Shown: positions 17,485 through 25,798 of the stretch, one piece after another
Position numbering within the stretch: position 1 is the first letter of the stretch
Layout of the letters: each line of letters starts with the position of its first letter
Source of the DNA: Pseudogracilibacillus sp037072025
GTDB taxonomy: Bacteria > Bacillota > Bacilli > Bacillales > Amphibacillaceae
Assembly (NCBI RefSeq): GCF_037072025.1
Contig: NZ_JAXHDD010000024.1
Location: 1-64,000, forward strand
Reading direction: 5' to 3'
DNA: 64,000 nucleotides
Notes under the pieces: generated by a model
What the model was told of the DNA's origin: nothing
Databases searched by the model: none
Seen by the model: the letters and a program-made list of their open reading frames with translations, nothing else
Position numbers and translations under genes: made by a program

Positions 17485-18177
17485 TAATATTTCCCCCCTA
17501 CATCACTACGAACAAAAGTGAAATAAGATGTTCCTAAAGCTACCATCACCCAAATCAGCAGGATCATTCCGCCCTTTAGTGGGTCATGTTCAAACGGGTC
17601 TGTTGGTGTGGCAAAGAGAAGATTACCCGCTGCCACTGGGAGATACTCCGCCCATTCCCATCTTTGGGCTAAATAGTTTCCGATTGAGCGCTGCAAAGAA
17701 AATATACTGCCAGGCTATCGTACTGAGATATAATGGATGTAATCCCTCTTCTCCCAAGCCAACATGTGTAATCGAAATCGTAGCCCAAATGGTTATCAAT
17801 GATAGGAGCGTCGTACATACCAATAGCGCGATTACTTTCCCACCAAAAACCTGGATATGACTACTTTGACAGAGTAATGTCGTACGTAATTCATGATGTT
17901 TAAATTCACTTGCCCCGATGATTCCTCCAAAGACAACCATCGGTAATAACCCAAATAATATGGATTCCAATCCAATATAATCGAGAGGTGGTAACGCTTC
18001 TGCTAATCCCGGATGCGTTTCTGGTGTTGCGTCTAACCCCATCTGAGCATAACTTTTGGCTAAGATATATGCTAGAAAAGGTTGAACAGCAACAACTAAT
18101 GTACAAATGACCCACCACACTCTACTTGAAGTAATCTTAATTAATTCAAATCGCACGGTTCTAGAGAAAGTTTTCAT
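17484..18177 (-). pseudogene. ABC-2 family permease, internally deleted and frameshifted
   Basis: The N-terminal frame from 18177 carries F-E-L-I-K-I-T-S-S-R-V-W and the same S-E-F-K-H-H-E-L-R-T-T-L motif as the sister gene, then loses frame near 17695 inside a membrane segment (W-Q-Y-I-F-F-A-A-L). The C-terminal frame resumes with A-E-Y-L-P-V-A-A-G-N and a last membrane helix, ending at 17484. Compared with the neighbouring permease, about one membrane segment is missing at the junction, so a deletion together with the frame change is more likely than a base-call error. The start overlaps the ATPase gene by 17 bp. Confidence 0.7.
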
Positions 18178-18898
18178 CTATTGCCTCACCTTCTTCTGTA
18201 AGCGAAAAGAACACGTCTTCCAATGATTCCAGATTCTTCATCACCTGATGAAGCTCACCCGTTGCGATGATTTTTCCATGATCAATAATTACGACATCAT
18301 CTGCTACAGCTTCCACTTCCGAAAGAAGATGGGACGACAGCAAAACGGTCTTTCCCAAGTCCGCTTGCTGACGAATAAACTTTCGAAACCAGCGAATTCC
18401 TGTTGGATCCAGTCCATTTGTCGGTTCATCGAGGACGAGATATTGTGGGTTACCCAACAGTGCTGCTGCCAGCCCAAGCCGCTGCCCCTCACCCAAGGAT
18501 AACGTTCCGAGCCTCGCATTAACTTTATCCGGTAACCCGACGATTTTCAATACTTCTGCTACACGACTGTTAGGAATGCCGTTACTTTGTGCGATGATTT
18601 TCAGATGGGTTTTTACCTTTCTCGAAAGATTGCCGCCTATCCCGTCAAATGCTGCTCCAACCACTTTCAATGGCGTATCAAATGTTACATATTTTCTTCC
18701 ACCAAAAGTTGCCGTGCCTGTTGAACGATCCAGTCCTAACAAAATACGGAGTGTTGAACTTTTTCCTGCACCATTTGGCCCGAGAAAAGCAGTGATTCTC
18801 CCTTGTTTCGCTTCAAAGGACACATCTTTTAAAATCTCTTTGTTTCCGTGTCGCTTATGTACATGTGAGATAACTATGTTTTTTGGCTGATTCGTCAC
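18161..18898 (-). CDS. ABC transporter ATP-binding protein
   Basis: This 245-residue ATPase has Walker A G-P-N-G-A-G-K-S (about residues 38-45), signature L-S-L-G-E-G-Q-R, Walker B L-V-L-D-E-P-T-N-G-L-D-P and the S-S-H-L-L-S-E H-loop. It belongs to the exporter class related to BcrA/NatA. The signature has G-E-G where S-G-G is usual, which is common in this class. It is the first gene of a three-gene minus-strand operon with two ABC-2 permeases, the middle one broken. Confidence 0.9.
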   Translation of the reverse strand: MTNQPKNIVISHVHKRHGNKEILKDVSFEAKQGRITAFLGPNGAGKSSTLRILLGLDRSTGTATFGGRKYVTFDTPLKVVGAAFDGIGGNLSRKVKTHLKIIAQSNGIPNSRVAEVLKIVGLPDKVNARLGTLSLGEGQRLGLAAALLGNPQYLVLDEPTNGLDPTGIRWFRKFIRQQADLGKTVLLSSHLLSEVEAVADDVVIIDHGKIIATGELHQVMKNLESLEDVFFSLTEEGEAIDENFL

Positions 18899-19426
18899 TA
18901 TATAAATCTCCCTCCTAGATAAGATTAGATTAGGTAACCAATTATTAAAAACCTTCAGTCATCTATACTTAGTTATCAAATTCAAAAATTGGAAGTCTTA
19001 GCAAATGGCTTTGGAGTACACAACGTTTTCCATTTCATTCCCCACCTCTACCTATGTATTATTTGAATCAAAATAGAAATTAATATTTCTATTTGCGTTA
19101 ATAATAACGCAAATTTTCAGGAACTTTTCCCTTGTGTAAAAATACGTAAGTTAGATGTAACAATTGACATATTATAATTGTTCTAGTCTAATAAGTAGGG
19201 TAAAGGAACTTTTATACTAAACATTAATTCCTTGAAAGCTATTTTCGAGGAAAAGTGTAGGATATGCTACATAGTAGAAATTACCTTTTGTTTTTAAGAG
19301 GTTTTATTTAATTAGAATGCTAGTGTGTCTTCATGCAGAAATAATCACCTTTGATCAACTCCATGACTGCTATACAAATTTTTTTGTAAAAGACACTCAT
19401 TTACGATGGTCTAAAGGAGTGAAACA
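18899..19426. other. Intergenic region between divergent ABC exporter and LytTR regulator
   Basis: No gene is seen. It holds a good sigma-A promoter at 19164-19192 for the plus-strand two-component genes and otherwise AT-rich, featureless DNA. Confidence 0.5.
19164..19192 (+). promoter_or_regulatory. Sigma-A promoter
   Basis: TTGACA (19164-19169), a 17-bp spacer and TCTAAT (19187-19192) match the vegetative consensus well. It points toward the LytTR regulator gene 235 bp downstream, leaving a long untranslated leader of unknown role. Confidence 0.6.
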
Positions 19427-20143
19427 ATGGTAATAAAAGTTGCTATTTGTGATGATGTTCCTATAATCGCAAAAGAAATTGAAGAGTTATTGTTAAAGTA
19501 TGACTCCTCCTTATTTGAAATGGATATATTCCATAATCCTCTTCGATTAATTGAATTCCTAGAGGAAAATACATATGATATGTTTATTTTAGATATGGAG
19601 TTTCCCAATCTATCAGGTTTAGAGATTGCCGAGGCCATTAGGGGAAATAACTATACTTCTCCGATTATCTTTATTACAAATTTCAAAGAATATATGGAAA
19701 AATCTTTTAAAGTGAACACGTTTGATTATATTTTAAAGCCAGTAACAAAAAGTAAATTACATGCTGCCTTGAATCGCGTAATCAAATATTTAGATTTAAA
19801 TGAGTCGAAATTTACGTTTACATTTAACAAAGTTTTTTACAGCCTTCCTTTTAGTGACATTATTTACTTTGAAAAAAATAAACGGAAAGTATTTATTCAT
19901 ACACCTTCTGATACATATGAAACGATTCTTCACACCAAAGCCCTTTTATCCAAAGTGAATGATAACTTTGTACAGGTTCACACCTCGTTTGTTGTTAATG
20001 TTAGATATATAAAACAAGTTAGAAATAATACCGTTACGATGAAAGTAAACGATAAACAAACTGTTGACATACCAATAAGCCGGAAATTTAAAGATCATGC
20101 AAAGAAACAAATTTTGATGAAGTTACGAGACTTCATCTATTGA
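19427..20143 (+). CDS. LytTR-family response regulator (AgrA/LytR type)
   Basis: The 238-residue protein has a receiver domain (1-120) with acidic pair Asp9/Asp10, phospho-acceptor Asp56 in I-L-D-M-E-F-P and the conserved Lys of L-K-P. A LytTR DNA-binding domain follows (about 133-236), recognised from S-D-I-I-Y-F-E, K-V-F-I-H-T and Q-V-H-T-S-F-V-V-N. Proteins of this type regulate virulence, bacteriocin or autolysis genes. It is followed by its kinase after a 28-bp gap. Confidence 0.92.
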   Translation: MVIKVAICDDVPIIAKEIEELLLKYDSSLFEMDIFHNPLRLIEFLEENTYDMFILDMEFPNLSGLEIAEAIRGNNYTSPIIFITNFKEYMEKSFKVNTFDYILKPVTKSKLHAALNRVIKYLDLNESKFTFTFNKVFYSLPFSDIIYFEKNKRKVFIHTPSDTYETILHTKALLSKVNDNFVQVHTSFVVNVRYIKQVRNNTVTMKVNDKQTVDIPISRKFKDHAKKQILMKLRDFIY

Positions 20144-20171
20144 ATGGATATGAGTGGCTGGAGGGAAAGAT

Positions 20172-21092
20172 ATGGCTTTCATACTAATTCTCATACTAAT
20201 GGTAGTAGTTATTTTGATCATTACCCTTCTTCAAAAATTTAAATTAAAGTTACCTATCCATGTTTTTTTCGTCATGGTCATATTTTCTATACCATTGATT
20301 TCGGTATTTCTGTTAAGTACTGCTGTCGTGTCGGAAATTCAAGTGGTGAATAACCCAAATTTTATTTTTATATGGATAGCTGCATTTATTATTTATATGA
20401 ATCTTTGCATCCTATATCTTTATATAACCCTTGGAAATTATTATAAACAACTTGAAAAAACGACAACACAAAAGAAAGTATTGGAAGCCGAATTGAAATA
20501 CTTCCAACAACTGAAGGATTCACAATCTAAACTCTATTCCATAAAGCACGACCTAAAAAATCAATACGTCGTTCTACTTGGGATGTTAAGTCAACACGAT
20601 ATTACTGGAGCTAAATCATATCTTCAAGATTCCATCCAGAAAATCGAAGACAGTGATTATTTTTTTACAAATAACTTTGTCTTAAATTATTTTCTGAATG
20701 AAAAAGTATCGACTGCTAAAAGCAATGGAGTAACGTTAAGCGTTCAATCTTTCCTCTCAGAAAAGCTTCATTTGGATACGGACATTTTGGCAGTGATACT
20801 AGGAAATTTAATCGATAATTCGTTAGAAGCGGTCTTACGTTTGTCTCATTTTAAAGAAAAAGAGATTTCACTCCTCATCAAGCAATTTGATCATAACCTG
20901 CTTATTGAAATTTCAAATCTATTTGATAGGGAGGAGCTTCATACGCGAAAGCATCGACAAACCGAGGGAATCGGAATAAAAAATGTGAAACGAATCGTTG
21001 AAGAGCATGGTGGAATTTATAATCAATGGTTCGAAGATAATCGGTATGTTGTGAGTATACTTTTGTTGGATGTGTATGGGGAAGAGGAGTAG
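20172..21092 (+). CDS. GHKL-type sensor histidine kinase (AgrC-like)
   Basis: The 306-residue kinase has three N-terminal membrane segments (about residues 1-20, 28-50 and 63-85), a short coiled linker, the H-box K-H-D-L-K-N-Q, and a GHKL ATPase domain with N-L-I-D-N-S-L-E-A and G-I-G-I-K-N-V. It is shorter than AgrC kinases (about 400 residues, six membrane segments). GGAGGG at 20160-20165 supports ATG at 20172 rather than a GTG at 20154. The partner is the LytTR regulator just upstream. No AgrB/AgrD-type peptide genes are next to it, so its signal is unknown. Confidence 0.88.
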   Translation: MAFILILILMVVVILIITLLQKFKLKLPIHVFFVMVIFSIPLISVFLLSTAVVSEIQVVNNPNFIFIWIAAFIIYMNLCILYLYITLGNYYKQLEKTTTQKKVLEAELKYFQQLKDSQSKLYSIKHDLKNQYVVLLGMLSQHDITGAKSYLQDSIQKIEDSDYFFTNNFVLNYFLNEKVSTAKSNGVTLSVQSFLSEKLHLDTDILAVILGNLIDNSLEAVLRLSHFKEKEISLLIKQFDHNLLIEISNLFDREELHTRKHRQTEGIGIKNVKRIVEEHGGIYNQWFEDNRYVVSILLLDVYGEEE

Positions 21093-21129
21093 GAAGGGTT
21101 GGTGGGTATCCTATTTTAACCTCAATAAC

Positions 21130-21170
21130 GAAAGGTGCGAATCCTTGGAAGATATGCACCCTTTCATTTT
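21130..21170 (+). terminator. Likely terminator after the histidine kinase
   Basis: GAAAGGTGC and GCACCCTTTC pair with one bulge, followed by ATTTTTATAC, 38 bp after the kinase stop codon. Confidence 0.5.
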
Positions 21171-21790
21171 TATACGTTACATATTAAATGCCTCGCTATA
21201 GTATTTACGAAGTTCAACTGAGTTATCATTCCACGTTATTGGTCCCCCATTGACGATTGGACAAGTACATCCAGACATCTATGCCACCCTGCCGCGGTAT
21301 GAACTGCTCATGAATCATCATCAAAAGTGTGAGTAAAGATTATTCTGCACACATTATCCTCCCAAAATAACAACAAGTAAAATCAGAGATGATACTCTTT
21401 TCAAACATATACCTCCAATCAAATTCAACAATTTCGGACTCTTTCACAATCCTCCCCCGATCATTTAAGTATAATTCTTCACAAGACCTCAAAATATATT
21501 AAAATAATAAGAAACACAACCACAGTTTCTCGTCCTTTATTTCTACTCAACTATAAATAAATATTCGTCGAGACCTCATTATCACAAAAAAACCAAACTA
21601 CTTACACAAGCATATCCTTTTTATTTATCTACTATAAATTGCAACATGATTAATTATTGAGTCAATATTCGGGGCCAACATTAAGATAACGTATCTTTGT
21701 CAAAAACAACTTCTATCTTTTATTTTACACTATTTTTGATACTGTACAGTTTTATTTTTATGTTAATTGACCCCAAAGGTAAATGTTAGT
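21171..21790. other. Intergenic region with a decayed gene end and a repeated hairpin
   Basis: At about 21240-21336 the plus strand keeps roughly 31 open codons that read like a protein C-terminus (G-P-P-L-T-I-G-Q-V-H-P-D-I-Y ... Y-E-L-L-M-N-H-H) with no start. Positions 21508-21543 are a near copy of the hairpin at 16710-16743 and end in TTTATTT. The rest is AT-rich without features. Confidence 0.45.
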
Positions 21791-22405
21791 TTAAAGTAAG
21801 TAGAGTTGATATCCCATATAAATAGCCATAACCCATATAATAATTGCAGAAACTTGGTTCATAAGTTTTAGGAGACTCCCATTCTTATCAATTTGGCCAA
21901 CTCTTCTTCCTACGATGGCCAAGGAGAAAAACCAGAGCCAAGAAACCACTATACAAGCAGTAGTAAATATCCATTTTTCATATCCCTCATAAGTCAATGA
22001 ACTAGTTCCAATAACTCCAATTATATCCATTATTGCATGAGGATTGAACAATGACACAGAAGCAGCAAATGTAACCTGACGACGTGCAGAAAAATGAGTC
22101 TGTTCTTGATTCATACTTGCATTTGGTGTGCTTTTCCACATCACCCACCCCATATAGGCTAAGAAAAAGAACCCAATGATAAATAACAAGATCCTTAACC
22201 ATTCGAAATTTAAAACAGCCATGGATACCCCAGTCACAGCCAAAATGATCATTATTGTATCACAAACTCCTGCCGTTATAATGACAGGCATTGCATTCCT
22301 GAATTTTTTATGCGTCCCTCCTTGATTAAATACAAAAACATTTTGAACTCCTAAAGGCAAAATTAAACCAAATGCTAATATCACGCCATGAAATAATGCT
22401 CCCAT
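21791..22405 (-). CDS. LysE/ArgO-family amino acid exporter
   Basis: The 204-residue membrane protein has six hydrophobic segments. The family's N-terminal motif L-P-L-G-V-Q-N-V-F-V-F-N-Q-G, the internal N-P-H-A-I-M-D and W-L-W-F-F-S-L-A-I-V-G-R match LysE/ArgO/YggA exporters of basic or other amino acids. It is divergent from a MocR-type regulator (22573) with a 167-bp shared intergenic region, so it is probably controlled by it in response to an amino acid or vitamin B6-linked signal. Confidence 0.92.
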   Translation of the reverse strand: MGALFHGVILAFGLILPLGVQNVFVFNQGGTHKKFRNAMPVIITAGVCDTIMIILAVTGVSMAVLNFEWLRILLFIIGFFFLAYMGWVMWKSTPNASMNQEQTHFSARRQVTFAASVSLFNPHAIMDIIGVIGTSSLTYEGYEKWIFTTACIVVSWLWFFSLAIVGRRVGQIDKNGSLLKLMNQVSAIIIWVMAIYMGYQLYLL

Positions 22406-22572
22406 TTTGCTTCCTCCTATTCTACTTTATTTAGAATAGCGTAGGAATAAGAAAATGTCTCCAACCAATTGGATGGTAATAAAACCAACCACTTTGTTAT
22501 AATAGATATAACTTAAACAGTGAGATATCACTACCAGTTCAATGCAGATAAAAAGAAAGGAATGAAGATAAC

Positions 22573-24027
22573 ATGCCTGAAATAAAATGGAAACCAATAA
22601 AACATTCATCCATTCCTTTGCATCAACAAATATCTACTTATATAAAAAAGAAAATAATGACTGGTGAATGGACAATCGGTACTAAAATACCTTCACAAAG
22701 AAGTTTGGCAAGTCTATTTCAAGTAAATCGCAGTACCATTGTATTTGCACTGGAAGAACTGGTAGCAGATGGACTAATTGAATCTAAGGTTGGGAGCGGG
22801 ACAAGAGTAATTAATAATACATGGAGCCTTCTAACTTCAACCCCTCCGCCAGATTGGATTAATTATGTAAAAGCAGGTATTCATAAACCAAACATATCGT
22901 TAATCCAAGAAATAAATAAGGCAGAAGCAGACCTTAATATTATTCGGCTTGGAACTGGTGAACTTTCACCTAATTTGTTACCAATGGGTAAAATGCGAGA
23001 AATACTACACATAGATCATGAACAGCTTTTATCACTTGGTTATATGGAGTCTAGAGGAAGTTTATCTTTAAGAAAAACCATTAGTACCCATTTAAAATCA
23101 AAAGGAATTGAAGCATCACCTGAATCAATTTTAATTGTTTCTGGAGGGCTTCAAGCATTGCAATTAATATCGATTGGACTATTAAAAAGAGGATCAACTA
23201 TTCTTCATGAAACACCTTCCTATTTGAATTCTGTACACGTATTCCAATCGGCTGGAATGAATTTATTAGGGATTTCATTAGACGGTGATGGGATTAACTG
23301 TGATTCAATAGGACGAATGAAGCGGCAGCATAATGCGGCTTTACTCTATACGATACCTAACTTTCACAATCCAACAGGCATTTTAATGTCTAAGAGTAGA
23401 AGAGTGGAATTACTCAAGGTATGTCAGAAGGAATCCATACCTATTATCGAGGACGATGTATACGGTGATTTATGGCTCGATAATCCACCGCCAAATCCTT
23501 TAAAAGCCAGTGACACACAAGGGAACGTCTTGTATATAGGAAGTGTTTCCAAAACATTAAGTCCCGGTTTACGAATTGGATGGGTTGTAGGACCTGAGCC
23601 TGTCATTGAACGTTTGGCAGATATAAAAATGCAAACAGATTATGGGTCCAGTTCCATATCACAATATGCTGTAGACAAATGGCTTTCTAGTGATATGTAT
23701 AAGGATTTCTTAAAGGTAATAAAGGTAGAGTTACGTTTTAGAAGGGATTTTACCATTCAAGTTCTTAAAAAATATTTTAATGAAATCGCAACTTGGATCG
23801 AGCCAAAAGGCGGATTTTACATTTGGCTTAAAATTCAATCAGGGGTATCAACTGGAAAACTATTTGATTTAGCCCTCCGAGAAGGAATTTTATTAAATCC
23901 GGGAAGTGTGTATGAAAAAAACAATAATCAGCATCTTCGCATATCCTATGCCTATGCTTCCATTGAGCAACTAGAAAAAGGGCTGATTACTTTATCACAA
24001 CTTATTAAAAAATCTTCTATTAATTGA
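22573..24027 (+). CDS. MocR/PdxR-type transcriptional regulator
   Basis: The 484-residue protein has two domains. A GntR-type winged helix (residues about 10-80, P-S-Q-R-S-L-A-S-L-F-Q-V-N-R-S-T) is fused to a class I aminotransferase-like domain (about 110-480). The aminotransferase part keeps the N-P-T-G motif and the PLP-lysine in S-V-S-K-T-L-S-P-G-L-R. MocR proteins use PLP, sometimes with an amino acid, as effector. The divergent LysE-type exporter is the obvious target. A strong hairpin at 24034 ends the transcript. Confidence 0.93.
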   Translation: MPEIKWKPIKHSSIPLHQQISTYIKKKIMTGEWTIGTKIPSQRSLASLFQVNRSTIVFALEELVADGLIESKVGSGTRVINNTWSLLTSTPPPDWINYVKAGIHKPNISLIQEINKAEADLNIIRLGTGELSPNLLPMGKMREILHIDHEQLLSLGYMESRGSLSLRKTISTHLKSKGIEASPESILIVSGGLQALQLISIGLLKRGSTILHETPSYLNSVHVFQSAGMNLLGISLDGDGINCDSIGRMKRQHNAALLYTIPNFHNPTGILMSKSRRVELLKVCQKESIPIIEDDVYGDLWLDNPPPNPLKASDTQGNVLYIGSVSKTLSPGLRIGWVVGPEPVIERLADIKMQTDYGSSSISQYAVDKWLSSDMYKDFLKVIKVELRFRRDFTIQVLKKYFNEIATWIEPKGGFYIWLKIQSGVSTGKLFDLALREGILLNPGSVYEKNNNQHLRISYAYASIEQLEKGLITLSQLIKKSSIN

Positions 24028-24033
24028 ATTTCT

Positions 24034-24074
24034 AATAAGGGATACCGTAAATATTATTTACGGTATCCCTTATT
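24034..24074 (+). terminator. Strong rho-independent terminator after the MocR gene
   Basis: A perfect 19-bp stem, AATAAGGGATACCGTAAAT at 24034-24052 pairing with 24056-24074, has a 3-base loop and is followed by TTATTAAAG. It lies 7 bp after the stop codon. Confidence 0.8.
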
Positions 24075-24170
24075 TTATTAAAGTGTGTTTAAAAACTCTT
24101 TATCTATAACAACTTCATTTTTTTTATCACTATTTGTGATCCAGTTCACTGTAGTATCTAAATGAGGTTT

Positions 24171-24542
24171 TTAAACTCTCCAGCCAATTTCCCTTGCAAT
24201 ACGCTTTATTTGTTGTATAAATTTATCATTTGTTCTTCCTTTGTCGTTGATAACTTTATCACTAGTAGATGCCCACCTGAAAATTTGTTCAATGCTTCCA
24301 TAGCCACGTTTAAATGCTTTGGCTAAAAATAAGCAATTAGCATTGGTGGGAGAGAAAGATAAAACAATTCGTAACTCATCATCAGACCATTCTTTTCCTT
24401 TGTTCGAATCATCATACTCTGCATCTTTTTCCTTTTCAATTAAATACGCTCTAACTAACTTTAATTTCTCATTTAGGTCTAATTCTTCAACCTTGCTATC
24501 TAATAGTTTAAATATTTCATCCTTAAATTCATTTTTTTTCAT
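24171..24542 (-). CDS. Hypothetical protein, 123 aa
   Basis: The product is charged and soluble, with a helical N-terminal half rich in K/E and a C-terminal block W-S-D-D-E-L-R-I-V-L-S and R-G-Y-G-S-I-E-Q-I-F-R-W-A. The second half looks like a conserved small domain I cannot name, possibly DNA-associated. TAAGGTG precedes ATG at 24542, which I prefer to an ATG eight codons upstream. It follows a decayed small gene and an XRE repressor on the same strand, in a phage-like or plasmid-like neighbourhood. Confidence 0.65.
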   Translation of the reverse strand: MKKNEFKDEIFKLLDSKVEELDLNEKLKLVRAYLIEKEKDAEYDDSNKGKEWSDDELRIVLSFSPTNANCLFLAKAFKRGYGSIEQIFRWASTSDKVINDKGRTNDKFIQQIKRIAREIGWRV

Positions 24543-24568
24543 TGTTTTCACCTTACTAATTATCATTT

Positions 24569-24750
24569 TTAAGTTATTCTTATACCTTGGTCATCGAGAT
24601 TAGAAAAGTTTGTCTTATGTTCGTTTAAAGCTTCAGTTTTCATTTGATTCAAAGAATCATTTTACATTATCTTTGGATATGTTCCCATGTTGTTGCGCTG
24701 CTTATATCATATCGCTCATCATTTTTAGTAATCTGAATTAGGGTTAACAT
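24569..24750 (-). pseudogene. Small decayed gene, about 60 codons
   Basis: From ATG at 24750 the frame gives M-L-T-L-I-Q-I-T-K-N-D-E-R-Y and then hits a stop near 24670. Inserting one base restores D-N-V-K-N-D-S-L-N-Q-M-K-T-E-A-L up to the TAA at 24569, just before the next gene's start region. The family is not recognised. It sits between the XRE repressor and the 123-residue gene on the same strand and may once have been part of that operon. Confidence 0.45.
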
Positions 24751-24777
24751 CTCTTGAGTTTGGAGGATCCAGTAGAT

Positions 24778-24996
24778 TTAATCTTCATCATTTTCAATAC
24801 GAAATAAATCGTTCATATCTTTAATATCAAGTGCATCAACGATTTTATCTAAATGTTCAAATTGGATTCGTTGTCTTTTGCCGTTTGCTAATTCACTTAA
24901 AGCAGCTAGTCGAATTCCTGTTTTAACATGAAGTTGAGTAAGTGTCATATTATGACGGTGTAGTAATTGGTTGAGTTGTAATTTTACTTTTTTTAT
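24778..24996 (-). CDS. Small XRE-family (Cro/CI-type) repressor, start uncertain
   Basis: About 72 residues form a complete helix-turn-helix of the short Cro/CI class: M-T-L-T-Q-L-H-V-K-T-G-I-R then L-A-A-L-S-E-L-A-N-G-K-R-Q-R-I and L-D-K-I-V-D-A-L-D-I-K-D. The frame has no ATG, GTG or TTG before the first helix. It could initiate at ATA (24996), or a single missing A would bring TTG at 24999-25001 into frame behind the GGGAGAG site. The divergent region beside it has a strong promoter and two palindromes fitting a dimeric repressor. The gene is probably real but may carry a 5' frameshift. Confidence 0.6.
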   Translation of the reverse strand: MKKVKLQLNQLLHRHNMTLTQLHVKTGIRLAALSELANGKRQRIQFEHLDKIVDALDIKDMNDLFRIENDED

Positions 24997-25016
24997 TTCA
25001 AATCTCTCCCTAGTTG

Positions 25017-25073
25017 TTGACTTTACGTTTAAGCGTATATTATAATGGATTAAATGTTTTACGCTTATGCGTA
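25017..25073 (+). promoter_or_regulatory. Sigma-A promoter with two palindromic operators
   Basis: TTGACT (25017-25022) and TATAAT (25041-25046) are 18 bp apart and drive the small gene at 25096. TACGTTTAAGCGTA (25024-25037) lies in the spacer and TACGCTTATGCGTA (25060-25073) just downstream; both fit a TACGCTTAAGCGTA consensus. Binding by the divergent XRE protein would block RNA polymerase. Inferred from sequence symmetry. Confidence 0.65.
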
Positions 25074-25095
25074 TGAGATGAGGAGGGATGAAAAT

Positions 25096-25338
25096 TTGAA
25101 ACCGGAAAAGACACCGAAAGATTTATTAATAGACCAGTTAAGTCGTAAAATAAATTTTGCAGAAATGGAACGGTTACTGCTTAGTGTTACATATAACTTG
25201 TCTTCGGATAGGCAATATACGGTAGATGACGCATTTCCCGAGTTAATAAAGATTATTAGATTATTAGATTATGAACAGGAAGGCATAATGGAAGATATAA
25301 TTCGGTTAGAGGGGATAGTTTTTGAACACAGTGAGTAA
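25096..25338 (+). CDS. Small hypothetical protein under XRE-type control
   Basis: An 80-residue acidic, helical protein (K-T-P-K-D-L-L-I-D-Q-L-S-R-K ... M-E-D-I-I-R-L-E-G-I) with no recognised domain. An ATG at 25054 lies within the operator region, before the ribosome binding site. AGGAGG at 25081-25086 points to TTG at 25096 as the real start. It is transcribed from the strong promoter at 25017 and faces the XRE repressor gene, the layout of a phage- or plasmid-derived switch. Confidence 0.6.
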   Translation: MKPEKTPKDLLIDQLSRKINFAEMERLLLSVTYNLSSDRQYTVDDAFPELIKIIRLLDYEQEGIMEDIIRLEGIVFEHSE

Positions 25339-25492
25339 AAAGAAGATTTTGCAAATGTTATTATAATTAGATGGAGAAGGTATCTTTATGTAAGCACCCT
25401 TATTCCTGTAACTTTACATAAAATAACAAGGAAATATATCTATCTTAATGAATAAAGTGTGCTTACTTTTTCACTTATTTTGGTGTTCGGTT

Positions 25493-25612
25493 TCAAATCT
25501 TGTATTCAACTCGGGGAATTGTTTCTTGAATGAACGATCTTATTAGTTTTGCTAAAGATAAATTTTCTCCTTTATGATAAGAAATTCGTATTCCTTTATC
25601 CACAATTTTCAA
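25493..25612 (-). CDS. Very small ORF, possible remnant
   Basis: A 39-residue frame starting with TTG at 25612 encodes a basic peptide with K-G-I-R-I-S-Y-H-K-G and S-L-A-K-L-I-R-S-F-I. There is no clear ribosome binding site and the family is not recognised. It could be a fragment of a larger DNA-processing protein. Next to it, an imperfect 12-bp inverted repeat (GTAAGCAC near 25390, GTGCTTAC near 25459) frames a short segment. Confidence 0.25.
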   Translation of the reverse strand: MKIVDKGIRISYHKGENLSLAKLIRSFIQETIPRVEYKI

Positions 25613-25689
25613 ATGTTAGTAGATAAATTCTAAACAGAAAAATGTCTATTATCCATTCAGTGAGATTCAAGTCTGATAAGAACTTCTCT

Positions 25690-25797
25690 CTTACCACTCC
25701 TGTCATAGACACAGCAGAAAAAACGAAGACTGATACAGTTCCATGCTATCACTGCAATTAATATTAAAAATGGAGATAAACTTCTTATACTATTCAC
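25690..25797 (-). pseudogene. Remnant of an EamA-family transporter
   Basis: Read on the minus strand this stretch gives L-S-P-F-L-I-L-I-A-V-I-A-W. After a jump and a one-base shift it gives L-Y-Q-S-S-F-F-S-A-V-S-M-T-G-V. Both match parts of the EamA transporter encoded at 4833-5723 (L-S-P-F-F-I-L-L-A-A-M and L-Y-Q-P-L-F-F-S-A-V-S). The non-coding DNA just upstream of each also matches (CACCTCAA, AAGATAAAAAGAA, TTAAACTTA, CATAGA). Most of the gene is deleted, so this is a decayed duplicate or the scar of a transfer. Confidence 0.65.
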
Positions 25798-25798
25798 C

